64,000 nucleotides of DNA, taken from NCBI GenBank assembly GCA_001179505.1, contig CDMY01000592.1, positions 239,468-303,467 on the forward strand, given 5' to 3'. This document shows, piece by piece, positions 12,793 to 23,803 of this stretch. The notes under the pieces are model-generated. The model was not told the DNA's origin. It ran no database searches and was given only the letters and a program-made list of their open reading frames with translations. Origin of the DNA: Vitrella brassicaformis. Lineage: Eukaryota > Sar > Vitrellaceae. Position 1 is the first letter of the stretch. Each line of letters starts with the position of its first letter. The position numbers and the translations under genes are program-made.

Positions 12793-13746
12793 GAGTGAGG
12801 TACTGTCTGCAGATGATGCGAACTGTGAGGATTCTCTTCGTGTTGCGACATGAATTCGATTGGCGTTCTGTGTCGTGAAGTCGCATATGTGCGTGAGTGT
12901 ACAGCTAGCCAGTGAGACGCACCTATTTGTCGGACAGAGTGGTGTATATCATCAGTCAATGGCTATTTGCGAAGAAGCGTCTTGCCCCCCAAGTCCCCTG
13001 CATCATGTGCACGCATGTACGTCTATCATCACGCACACACATCTCAGAAAGCACAACAGTGCCGCCACCATGCGGCCATCTTTTGTCAGTCGAGACGTCC
13101 TCAACGTAGCGAGGCGATGACAAAAAAAGGCGCCATCACCTCGTCGGCAACGCACCACATCAGCCTACAACCATCGTAATGCCGTCGACAAGTGCACCAG
13201 GGCTGAAAAACAGACAAGTTGTTAGCCATGCAGCTGCTGAGCGGCCTACATAGGCCTCTCTCATCATTCATGCTCTCTCAGGCCTCGCGCACACCGTGAC
13301 AAAGAAGCCTTAAAACCCACACACGCATCCGACAGCCAGGGAGGGGCCACTCTCCCCTTGACTGCACGTACGTATGTAATATGCATGTTAACATGCATCG
13401 GAAAAAACGTGACGGCCGCCCACACATGAATGCAAGTCGGTGAGGCGTGCCTGAAGCAGCATTGTGGACGATTGTGGACGAAAAATAGGCAGACAGCGGG
13501 ACGCTCGTGCTGAATTACCCTGCCCCCCCACGCAACACGATTTATGAATGGCAGAACGAGACCGCGGTGGAAAAAGGCCGCGAAAAATCCCGCGTGTGAA
13601 CGACCCACCTCCCCCCCTCTCCCGGCTTCATCTGACAAGACACAACGGGTCATGTGTATGTCGAGGTGACATACATACAAACACAAAAACATGCACAAAC
13701 ACGATCCGATGCCCATCTTGTCTGTCTCCATCCAGGCATCGATCCT
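12793..13746. other. Tail-to-tail intergenic region
   Basis: Lies between the 3' ends of the APC transporter (+) and the ammonium transporter (-), so mostly 3' UTR. No coding exon found. It contains an 18-bp perfect palindrome at 13381-13398 and a short GATTGTGGAC duplication near 13463-13485. Confidence 0.6.
13381..13398. repeat. Perfect 18-bp palindrome with two TGCATG cores
   Basis: ATGCATGTTAACATGCAT equals its own reverse complement. Each half carries TGCATG, a core bound by some ApiAP2 factors in apicomplexans. It sits between two convergent gene ends, not in a promoter. Confidence 0.7.
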
Positions 13747-16229
13747 TCACACCTCCACCTTCTCCTCGTCGATCCTGTCTGCCTTCTGCGCTCCATTGAC
13801 GCCCTTGGGTGAGGTGCCCCTGGGTGAGTTGCCCCAGCTGTGCTTTGGGCTATTGCCCCGAGAGCTGCTGAACGACAAGACGCGGTCGGGGATCTCACAC
13901 ACATCCAGAGTCTTTTTGCTGGGCTTGGGCTTGTTCGCTGTGAGGCGCTTGGTGGCGGTGGTGTTGGAGATGATCTTGGGGCTGCCGAAGGGCGATCCGG
14001 ATGGCGAACTCGTGCCGTACGCGACCTCCCCGAACTCCGCCTGATCGAGTTCACACTCGGGGCCGCCGTGAATGACAGTCACGGGGAAGATCCTGCAGCA
14101 CACAGAGGGAGGGGAAGAACAGGAATGTGCGTGTGTGTACGAATGATGTCAGTGCGTTCTGCCCACATGTCAATGATCCACAGGCCCCCGTATGTGAAAA
14201 CAAAGGAGTGGAAGGATGCGAAGAGCACCGCCACGATCTGCTTGCCGAATAGAGCCCCTCCTCCGCCGTAGAATGCGCCGTCCGCACCGCTGGGGTTCAC
14301 CTTGGCCGTGGCAAAAAGGCCCAGCAAGATGGACCCCAGCACGCCGCCAACACCATGGACGCCGAACACATCCTGAGAATGAGATGCAACCAAGAAGGCA
14401 CTCAAACGGTTTATCTCTCTCTCCCCCACTCTCTCTCTGCGTGTGTGTGTGTGTGTGTGTGGCCCACCAGAGCGTCGTCGAAATCCCATCGGTTCTTGAG
14501 CCACACCGCCAGCCAGCAGACGGCACCGGCAAGACACCCAATCACAATGGCTGCATACGCTTCCACGAAGCCAGCAGCAGGGGTAATGGTGGCCAGGCCG
14601 GCAATTGCGCCAGTCTGGTGTGGGCACACGACATTTTGATATCGCGGTGTGTGTTTATATCTGTGCTCGCTCACCAGAAATCCCGTCAGCTTGGGCCTGC
14701 CGTCGATGGTCCAGTCCAGCAGCATCCACACGAGCGCAGCTATGCTCGCGCTGATCTCCGTGTTGACAAACGCGAGAGCGCACACCGAGTAATCGATGCC
14801 GTCGATCTCCGTGGCCACACTGAGGGCAGAGCCGGCATTGAAACCGAACCAGCCGAACCACAGGAGGGCTGTGCCGATGGCCATGAGGGGAATGCTGTGG
14901 GGGGTGGCCTCGGGGTTGGGTCGCGACCCGACATACATGACAGACGCTACAGCAGCCATACCAGCAGTCGCGTGCACAACAATGCCACCTGCACACACAA
15001 CACAAGCAACCCAACACACACGTGCGGCCGGCCCTTCTGTGCGCGTCAACACAAAAATGTCAATGCATACCAGCCTGCACCAGTTCACACAACGCCAGAG
15101 AGAAAGAGAGAATGTATGTGGGCGGCCACATCGCATCGCATGGCATCTGTGTGTGTTGTGTTGTAGGCTCACGAAGTCCAGGACGCCCCATGCGCTAAGG
15201 AAGCCTCCACCCCACACCCAGTGAACCCACGGCACGTACACTGCATACACCAGTTCACACGATTCGATTCATGTGTAAAGTAGACATACGTACGTATTGG
15301 ATTGGCGTGGCGTGTTCTGTCTGTGTTGAGGCCAGGCCCACCTACTTACCCAGGAGTAGCCAGTAGGGCAGGAACATGCAGTACGCATGGAACCTCACGC
15401 GATCCGCCCACGCCCTGCATTGCAATGCATGTTTGTATTAACTAACCATGTGCAAACCGACCGGCTCACTTATCATGTCGCTGGCTGCCATGACCTACCC
15501 GGTGATCAGAGCAGGCGTGATGATGGCAAACATCATCTAACGGCGGCAACATACAAACACAGAGAGGAAGAGAGAGCGTGTGGGTGCGCTTGTGGCATCC
15601 TTGCGTGCACTGCGTGCCTGATAGACGAAGAAGACCATCTCAGGGATGGTGCCTGAGATGCTCGTGTCGTCCACGCCGATGAGCTGACCACAGAACCCAC
15701 ACACCACAATGCGTTGACACACACAAATGACGTCCTTGTGCACGTGCACATGCCTGCCTTCTCTGCGTGCACTCACTTACAAATGCCTTTTCGGCATCCC
15801 CTATGATGCCCAGGTTGTTTTCCCCGCCTGAGAAGGCCTGAAAAGCACCAAACACATACCAAACGTCCTCTCTCTCCCTCTCTCGCAATTCCGGCCCCGC
15901 CCATTCGCACCATGCTGTAGCCGATGACATACCACACTACGTCCACGATGGCCTGCAGCAAGCAACACAGACAGACATACCGACCGGTGAGTGAGATGTA
16001 TGTAGACCATGCCGATCGGTGCAGCCGCCTCCAACCCCCCCTCACCATAGACACGAAGGACTGGAAAACAATGAGCAATGTGCTGTTGTGGTGAACGAGT
16101 CCACCTGTTAGCACACACATGCAGCCATGTGCCTGTCGACGACACTGTCTGTCGGCAAATAGCATACCATAGAAGAATGCCAGCCCTGGCGTCATGAGGC
16201 ACACCAGTGCTGCACTCATGAGCATCCTG

Positions 16230-16268
<39 letters not shown>

Positions 16269-16350
16269 GCGCACACACATACACATTCCGCATTCGTGTG
16301 CAAATGCGAGATCTCTCGTACCAAGCGGTGTCGCCAGTGTCGAACGCCAT
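13747..16350 (-). CDS. Ammonium transporter (AMT/MEP/Rh family)
   Basis: ATG 16350 gives MAFDTGDTAW, then MLMSAALVCLMTPGLAFFYG, the hallmark AMT1 N-terminus. Successive exons give HNSTLLIVFQSFVSM, AIVDVVWYVIGYSMV, ISGTIPEMVFFVYQ, FAIITPALITG, VPWVHWVWGGGFLSAWGVLD, GGIVVHATAGMAAVASVMY, LLWFGWFGFNAGSAL, TGAIAGLATITPAAGFV and DVFGVHGVGGVLGSILLG. The two histidines of the conducting pore (in HWVWGGG and in FGVHGVGG) are present. The protein conducts NH4+/NH3 across the plasma membrane or an internal membrane. The C-terminal tail (SPKIISNTTATKRL to EEKVEV, stop at 13747) is Ser/Pro-rich, where regulatory phosphorylation would fall. About ten exons; introns hold long CA/TG tracts (14439-14461, 16226-16260). 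Confidence 0.92.
14439..14461. repeat. (GT)n microsatellite in AMT intron
   Basis: About 22 bp of alternating GT inside an intron of the ammonium transporter. Confidence 0.8.
16226..16260. repeat. (CA)n microsatellite in first AMT intron
   Basis: About 34 bp of uninterrupted CA on the plus strand. Read on the gene strand it is a TG tract in the first AMT intron, between the MAFDTGDTAW and MLMSAALV exons. Confidence 0.85.
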
Positions 16351-16507
16351 GATTGTGCAGGAGGGTGAGATCTGTCGAATCAATGAATCAGTGTCGTAAA
16401 CGGATGCTGGATGATGAAATGCTCGAGCTGTTTGTCTGCTGCGGCTAAGAAGGATGGCGTATCCTCCGTCCCAAAAGGGAGACTGGGATCGCCCGTGTCG
16501 CCCCCCA

Positions 16508-16515
16508 AGCTCGCA
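16508..16515 (-). promoter_or_regulatory. TGCGAGCT element in AMT/CCDC113 divergent promoter
   Basis: AGCTCGCA on the plus strand, followed on the gene strand by TGGG. It is 46 bp before ATG 16562 of CCDC113. It would fall inside the protein if ATG 16454 were used, so it favours 16562 as the start. Confidence 0.5.
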
Positions 16516-16561
16516 CAAAGGGGGCAAAGGGAAGGAAGCAGAACGCATCGCCGACCACACG

Positions 16562-18401
16562 ATGGCAGATACCGGGCCGCCTGTTGACCGTGACCGTCTG
16601 TTTCAAGAGAATGAGGATCTGAAGCAGCGCATCGAGGGTCTGCAGAAGGGATGCGAGGACCTGCGGATGGAGAACGCCATGCTGGCGGACCACCTCCAGC
16701 GGCTCACGGAGCTGCACCCATTGGAGGAACACGAAGACGACACGTCATCCATCAGCTCCACCAAGTCCAAAACCAGACTCAGAAGCAGCCAACAACTCGG
16801 TCAGTCAGACACCCAGGGACGCATGGAAACGAACAGACCATGCATGTCTTGTCTTTGATTGTCTGTGTCTGTATGGACGGGGTGCCGGTGCAGGAAAGAT
16901 GAAGGACCGTGCCCCATTGGTGCTGACTTTGGAGCAGCGTTACGGGATAGCCAACAGCGAGGTGGAGGCGCTGACCAAGGACATCGACCAGACCAAAAAG
17001 ACGTCAGAGAAAAACCTCGAAATACTCAAGGTGACCTGCCGACAGACACGACTCACAAAGGGCAGCCACAAACGAACGAACCAGAGAGAGACACGAAAGA
17101 GAGACACAAACATGATCCGTACATCTCTCTGTCTGCGTATGTGTGTCGTCCCTTCCCTCCCTCCCTCCCTCCCTCCCTTGTTTCAGGCACTAATGGAGGA
17201 AACGGACGTCAGGACAGCCGAGGTAAGCCAGCAATGCCAATTTGCAAACACATGTACATCTGTGTGCCGATCGGGACGGATTCGTATGTTCGGTCAGATC
17301 AAGAAGGAGGCGTATGAGTTTCGGCGTGACATTGTCGTTGGTGCTGAGAACGCCCGTACGGGCAAGACCGTGGCAGAGAAGGTGCTCAAGTGGCTGGAGG
17401 ACCACCTCACGGCCAAAGACCTCCTCATCAACAAGCTGCTCATGAAGAACCACTCATTCAAAGTCCAGATCCGAAAGACAGAAAAACAGCTCAAAGCCAA
17501 ACAGGTGGGTGCTGGCCGGGCAGCTTGATGGGCGGGTATCTGACTGATCAGTGGACGCACTGTATGTATATTTGATGTGTCTTTGGTGTTGTGTGTGCAG
17601 GAGACGGGGGAGGATTTGCAGTACATCGACTTCCATCAGCTGCAGATCGAAAACCAGCAGTTCGTTGTCAAGATAGAGGAGGCAAACCAGGAGCTGCTCA
17701 AACTCAAGAGGACTGCCGGTGAGTCCGCGCAGCCACATACCGAAACCAGAGCCATGGACACATGAAGGATTACTTTGTACGGATGCGACTCAGCTCGTAC
17801 GGTCAAGACGCTCAACGGTATGAAGAAGCGGCTGGGTCAGCTGGGTGTGGAGGCGCGCAACCTCCGCGGGGCCATCACCAGCAGCAAGATGCAGCTCGCC
17901 AAGACAGAGAACGACATACAGAAGGTCGTCGACGAGAAGGAAGTCGCAAGAAAAGACAACAAAAGGTGGGAGACACGCTCGACAAATCTGCACATGAAGC
18001 ATGGATGGATCATGTATGTCCGACACACACACGTTGATGCCTGGTTTGCAGGTTGCGTGTGCAGAGCAGGATATCGCCCGACATGCCCCAGATTGTCGAC
18101 TATGTCAACCAGAAAGCCGACCAGTATGAGCTCGACTCACAGCTTCGCAACTGGCAGAGAAAAGTCGAAATCGCAGAAATGGGCGCAAAAAAGGTCAGAA
18201 AGATCCACGAGGCACAATGTGTCAGCATATATGTGTCTCCCCGTGCAGACGAAGGGGCAGCTGAAGACTGCCCAAAAGCACCTGTCGTATTTCGGCACTG
18301 CACCAGCCATTATGGCTGGTGGTGGTGGTGGCGCTGGTGGCGCTCGGCCACCGCAGAGCGACCTCGGTATGAGGACCTTCGCTTTCACGCCACTCACATG
18401 A
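16562..18401 (+). CDS. CCDC113: CCDC113/CFAP263-like ciliary coiled-coil protein
   Basis: Coiled-coil throughout, with the motif order of CCDC113 (CFAP263), an axonemal/centriolar-satellite protein of motile cilia. In order: LFQENEDLKQRIEGLQKGCE; LTLEQRYGIANSEVEALTKD; KKEAYEFRRDIVVG (family EATEFRRD); EKVLKWLEDHLTAKDLLINK (family EKVLKFLEDKIKAKD); DLQYIDFHQLQIENQQF with KIEEANQELLKLK (family DFDQLKIENAQFLEKIEERN.ELLRLK); SPDMPQIVDYVNQKADQYEL; and NWQRKVEIAEMGAK (family WERKVEIAEMA). A Gly-rich tail ends in FAFTPLT, stop at 18399-18401. Start: ATG 16562 (MADTGPPVD) is preferred over in-frame ATG 16454, because a promoter octamer lies between them. Eight or so exons. It implies a flagellated life stage. 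Confidence 0.9.
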
Positions 18402-19403
18402 TCTCTGCCTGTGCTTGAGGGGGTCGCACATTGTTTGCTGCTGCTGTTGGTGGGTGGGAGGGTGGGGGCTACTTTAATTGGCGCGTGAGTGAGTGGACGA
18501 GGAATTCTTTGCGCAAGGGAGAGTGCGTATCCGGCCGATGCTCAATGTTCAGTAAACTGTCCCGTGTGTATATGGATGTGATGTGTCAAACAAGCGTCTG
18601 CACCGTGCACGAATGCACACACACATGTGACTGCCGGCCAGCTGTGTTACATCCTCGCGCCTCCGTGGCATGCACGGCACCCGCCTGTGTCAGTGCGTGC
18701 ACAGAGGCAAGATGATGGAATGCAGACAGCCAGCCAGCAGACATGTGCAGGCAGGCAGCATAAAAAGACACAGACAGACAGACAGACAGACAGCCAAAGA
18801 AAGGACGACAGCAAAACACAGACGACCCCTTTTCTCCACACACGACAGCCGCCCCTATGACACAAGCACAACCTGTACACCCATCCATCCATCCATCCAT
18901 CCATTCATTGACCCGTCCGTCTATCTGCCCGCCCAGCCAATCGCGCTACGTGTGTGTCCTCTATGGTCTGTGTTGTGTGGTGGTGTTGTGTGGTTTATGA
19001 AAAGTCCATGTCTTCCTCCTCTATGACCTCGGCGGTTCCTCCTCGTCTTCCTCCTCATTTAAGATGTAGGTGTCACCCACTGCAGACAGGCCACCCATGG
19101 ACCGCATGTATGCACACACGCACACACGCACAGAGAGAGAGAGACACATGAATCAATGAATGCAGGAAAGCCAACGTGTGTCCGAGCGTGTCGTTCACGT
19201 ACGGCCAGGTCGGTGCGCTGCTGTTGCTCGTCCGCGACTGCGCCTCGTCTCCCTCGCGCGCTCGCCCCGCCCTGCATTGCAGTGGAGCCATCCCCGCACA
19301 CAGGCACACATGCATGGATACACGCAGAGCGCAGGGACTGGCCTGTCTGTCTGTGTATCTGTCTGTCTGTGTATCTGTCTGTTTGTTTTTGTGGTTGCCT
19401 CGC
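18402..19403. other. Tail-to-tail intergenic region with tetranucleotide repeats
   Basis: Between the ends of CCDC113 (+) and the EEP protein (-). It holds (CAGA)n near 18774-18796, (CATC)n near 18881-18905 and (TCTG)n near 19344-19384. A short acidic open stretch on the minus strand near 19020-19075 could be a missed terminal exon of the EEP gene; no splice donor supports it. Confidence 0.55.
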
Positions 19404-22400
19404 TTACTCCTCTCTCCGGTCCTCAGTGGTAGTTATCGTGTATTTGCCCTTCCCGCGCCCGCGCCCGCGCCCGCGCTTGTGCTTCGGCTTCACCTCCTCC
19501 TCTTCTTCTTCCTCTTCCTCCGCGTGCTCCTTCCCGGGCTCCGTCTCCGTCACCTCCGGCTTGCGCTCTGTCTCGGCCATGTGCTCGATGTACAGGACAT
19601 CCTCGCAATCAGGCGCCTTGTCCTCCACCCCGCATTCCTTGGGCGGCTCCGCGGCAGCGGGGGCGGCAGGCGCCTCTCCGCCCAGCGGGTACGGCTGGCG
19701 CTGCCCCTTGGGGTAGTTGACGGTGTACTCATCCTCCTCGTAGAGTGGGTCGATCTCGGCGTCGATCTCGGCGAGCTTTTGGTTCCTGTCAATGCCTTGC
19801 AGACTGGAGTGGAAGAGGCTGCGGACCTCCGGGTTCTCCTTGTTGTACGGCTGTTTCTCCATGTACTTGTTGAACTCAACCGAGGGCTTCACAACGGGCG
19901 CGTTCGCATCGCAAACCGGCAGGTCATTCTGCACCACTCACATCGCACGCAGAAACGCGTGACGTGAATACATCCACGTCGGTGCCTCTGTGTGGAGTCT
20001 TTTGAAGGAATGGCTGACTGACTGACTGACTGACCGGATTCTGGGGTCTGAGCGGGTAGAATGCGGGCATCTTGGGCTTCTGCATAGCACATCGCACCAC
20101 ACGGGCCGCACGAAATACACACGTGTCTGTGTGTATTGGGCTGAGCGTACCGGCTGCTGTTTGTTGTATGGCTTTCCTCTGAGGTTGCGCAGCCAGTCGA
20201 CATTGATGACCATCTGCCGTCCATCCACCCATCCATCCATCCATCCATTGCAGCACAAACAGGCAAGCAAGCGAGCAGTGTGTTTCTCACCTTGACGCCG
20301 AAGTGATCGGTGCAGCGGCCCCTGTCATGTCAGTTACACATGTACAGTTGTGTGCGTTGATTCATTTAGTTGGTTGATTCAGTCAGTCACTGACCCGCCG
20401 ACCGGCCGATATGTGCTGACTACTTCCACCGACCGTATGGCCCTGACACACACAGACAGACGCAATCAATCAAAGATGGAGAGCACATGATTGTCTGTCG
20501 ACTGAATGAGTGGGTGGCACCTATGTGTGCATACGCACATACTTGTATAGGTTCTTGGTGACCAGGATGTGGTCGAGTGGGCCGCCGTCTTGGAAGTGGG
20601 TAGGCTTGTCAGCCCACATCTCCTCATCGCTAACTGATTGACACCACGCCAACCAATGAAACAAGATGGATGGATGGATGGACAGACAGCATGACATTCA
20701 TTCATCGGTGTAGGTCTTTGTGTGGTGTGAGATGAGGTGCGTACGGACCGTCCCAGTAGCTGGTGCCGCGGTAATTCCGGGGCACTTTCCAGCCCGCATT
20801 GGCCAAACGATACTTCAGCGGCCTACACACATGCACAGACACCACAGACACAGATCCGTCGATGGATATGTGAACTGATGGCATGTGTCCATCTGGCGGC
20901 CGTGGGTGCGGGGAAGGAGATACACACCTGGTGCCCGTGCCCTGGCGCAGAATCGGCAGCGTACGACTGCACGAATGCAGACATACAGCTTGACATGCAT
21001 AGGTGGATTCAGTCACGAATGGTCTGCCTGACCTGTTTGGAACGTAGTAGTCCTTTGCCTTCCCAGGTGACGTGTAGAAGGGCTCCCCAGTCTTGGGGTG
21101 CGGCGTCTCGTAATCCTGCAGACAGACAGACAGACAGATCGATAGGACGATGGACGCACACACCTCACACCCACACAACACAGCCGCCTGCCCTCCTGCC
21201 CGATCGTTGTGGGTCAGCTGACGTACGTTGAAGTCTCCAATGATGATGAGCTCGTCGGGAGGATAGCCACTGCTTTTCGTCTTCTTCGCCATGTGATTCT
21301 CGATGAAATCAGACACGGCTATGGCCTGCAGACATGCAAACAAACCAACAAATGACATGTACATGTACGTGTAAGAATGCGTACACGCATGCAGTATGTG
21401 TACATATATGTTACTGTACATGTGCGTGCGCGTGCGTACCTCTGCCTCCCGCTGTGAGCATTCGTGTGCGGGTGGGTCGGGTTTGGGGATGGCCTTGAGG
21501 TGCAGCCCGATCATCCCCACCTTGATGTCATCCAGGTTGAACCGAGCGTACCAGAAACGGTACTGCAGGAGTCAGACATCCATCCATTTATCCATCCATC
21601 CATCCATCCGTGTCAAGCTGGGTGGCTTGGTGAGATGGGTGAGGTCTTTGTCTCACCGGTTCCGCTATTTTGTCATTGGGACTGGGTTTGTGGCCGCACC
21701 CAGACATAGCATCGGGGAGACGATCGCCCTGCATACGCAAATGCAGGGGCGCAGGGGAAGCGCAAACACACCCACATATGCATTTCCGCTCGCTGGCTGG
21801 CTTGGCGGCCTTGCTTTGGTGATGGCGTGCTTACCGGTCCATCGAATGGCCTGATCATTGTCTTCTTCGCCCACAGATTCACCTTGGACAACACACCACT
21901 GCACAGAACCACGTTCACAGGAGGACACACGGACAGGCAGGCAGGCAGACAGACAGACCAATCCACGTACGTAGTACATCAATGGGTGGACGTGGGGTGC
22001 GTCTGTGCGTGCATACCAGTGGTGGTTGCCGAAAGGGGGAAACCTTTCTTTACCCCCGGGGTTGGGTCCTGGTTTGAGCCCTCCCTTCATGAACTGTTGG
22101 ACCATGAAGGGCCTGTACTGCGCCTTGCTCTCCTCGGTCATCGCGTCACGGATGTCATACAACGTGTTGCAGTCACCCAGCTGACACACACACAGATACC
22201 CATACACACACACACACGCAGACACACACACACACACACACACAGAGAGCGAGACAGGGGGGCGAGTCCGTCGGTTCGTCGAATCGTGTGATGTCGGACA
22301 AAAGTATGTGGTGTGAATGTGTGGCCTGGGTGTTGGTTCGGTGGTACCTCGACGAGGTGAACGATGTCCGGGTTGTGCTCTTCGATGACGCGGGCGATGT

Positions 22401-23737
22401 TCTTGTAGTGGTCCTTGATGGCCGTGTCGTAGTTGGGCTGGCCGGGCTTGTCGTACCACGCACACTCACTGGATCCAGGCGCATGGATGGATGGATGGAT
22501 GGATGGGTGAATTGGACACACACAGACAGAAAATGCGTATATCCAACCAACGAACGAACGGTTGAGGTGCCGTGTAGTGTCATGTCGCTCACAGTTTGTC
22601 TTTTTTGGAGTTTCTTCGCCTTGTGTTTCTCTGTGTTCCCGACTCTCGCCCACCAGCTGTCTTCGGACATCCATTTGGGGCGGTACTTCTTGGGATCGCT
22701 GCAGATCTGCTTGTAGTACTCAATTGGCCATGTCCACTCAGCGTTCTGTCGAGGACCGACCGACCCACACAGACGTGCCCACACGGACAACAAGACAGAC
22801 AGACGGAGAGATGGACGGATGTGTGTATGTGTCCGTGTGTGTGATGTTGTGTTGTGTTGTGTTGTGTTGCGGGCGTCAGCTCAATCACTCACCAGTTGCA
22901 TGATGACGATGTGGCTCTCTTGCCAGACTTTCGTGGGCAGCCTGAAGTCGCCTTCGTCCGTGATGTTTTGTCTGCCAATTGCGACTTTGTTGAGAAGCTT
23001 TTCCGGCGCAGGAATCGGGCAGTACTGCAGCCCCGCCCAACACAAACGCACCACACGTAGACAAATCAGCGCATCGCATCGAGTCCCAACCCCCAATCTG
23101 CTGACCAACTTGTCGTATTGAAATTTGTGTTGTTTCGGGTTGTGGAGGTAGGGGTCGTACTGCATGGGCCAGTCAGGCCCATAGCCCTGATGCGACTCGG
23201 ACTCCACCAAGGAAGCCGCCGCTGCATGGTAACCATACACACAGGCCACATGGCATTCCATCCATCCCCCATATCCATAGATGCATCCATCCGTCCGTCC
23301 GTCCATCCATCCATCCATCCCACCATCCCTTCTGTGTCGTCACATACCGGCAAGTCGCTGTGCGGTGTCATTTATAGACCGGCTGCTGCCGTGGATGGAC
23401 CTGACACCCTCATCGATGAGCCGCCGGGTCGCCTCGATGTCATCCGCCAGCCGCCTGAGCTGCTCCGCCGCTCCTGCGCCCTCACCCTCCTCCAGAAAAG
23501 ATAACGATCCGCCTGCACCCGCCACACACACAACATGGCTAGATTCACCCATCCCCAGACCCCCCATCGTGACCGCCGATGTATCTGTGGTGCATTACCG
23601 CTCTGGTCTGTCCATTCTCCGCTGTCCACGGGGCAGTCTGCGCCTTCGCACTCGATGGAGGCGGGTGCGACGGGAGGAGTGAACAAACACACAGCGGATA
23701 CCACAGCAGCTAACGAAAGGAGCAACGGACGCGCCAT
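19404..23737 (-). CDS. Secreted endonuclease/exonuclease/phosphatase-fold (DNase I-like) protein
   Basis: ATG 23737 gives a signal peptide (MARPLLLSLAAVVSAVCLF). About fifteen exons follow. The EEP fold is supported by its landmark motifs in order: HIVIMQLNAEW (N.EW of strand 1, near 22730-22920), NPDIVHLVEVEDCNTLYDIR (catalytic Glu, across an intron near 22350/22180), LIIIGDFN (GDFN, near 21240) and GGPLDHILVTKNL (DH pair, near 20550-20590). Between them are family-like linkers (WYARFNLDDIKVGMIGLHLK). The C-terminus is unusual: a 12-Glu block near 19500 followed by KPKHKRGRGRGRGKGKY. The protein should be a secreted or vacuolar metal-dependent nuclease or phosphodiesterase; the substrate is unknown. 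It is head to head with the next gene, only 66 bp between start codons. Confidence 0.78.
22199..22245. repeat. (CA)n microsatellite in EEP-gene intron
   Basis: About 45 bp of near-perfect CA on the plus strand, the polypurine/TG side of an intron on the gene strand. Confidence 0.75.
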
Positions 23738-23771
23738 CTTTGGCGAACGGCCGGATCCCTCAGGACAGGAT

Positions 23772-23779
23772 TGCGAGCT
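23772..23779 (+). promoter_or_regulatory. TGCGAGCT element in a 66-bp divergent promoter
   Basis: Exact octamer followed by TGA, 24 bp before ATG 23804 and 34 bp from the opposite ATG at 23737. The whole region between the two starts is 66 bp, so this element occupies a large part of any shared promoter. Confidence 0.55.
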
Positions 23780-23803
23780 TGACCCTCGCGGCGCAGTTGA
23801 TTC

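Noticed and set aside
14216-15166. 316-codon plus-strand open frame
   Set aside because: Antisense shadow of ammonium transporter exons.
7870-19785. GCGAGCT seen near 7870 and 19775
   Set aside because: Both are GGCGAGCT inside coding exons, one base off the octamer, so not counted as copies of the promoter element.
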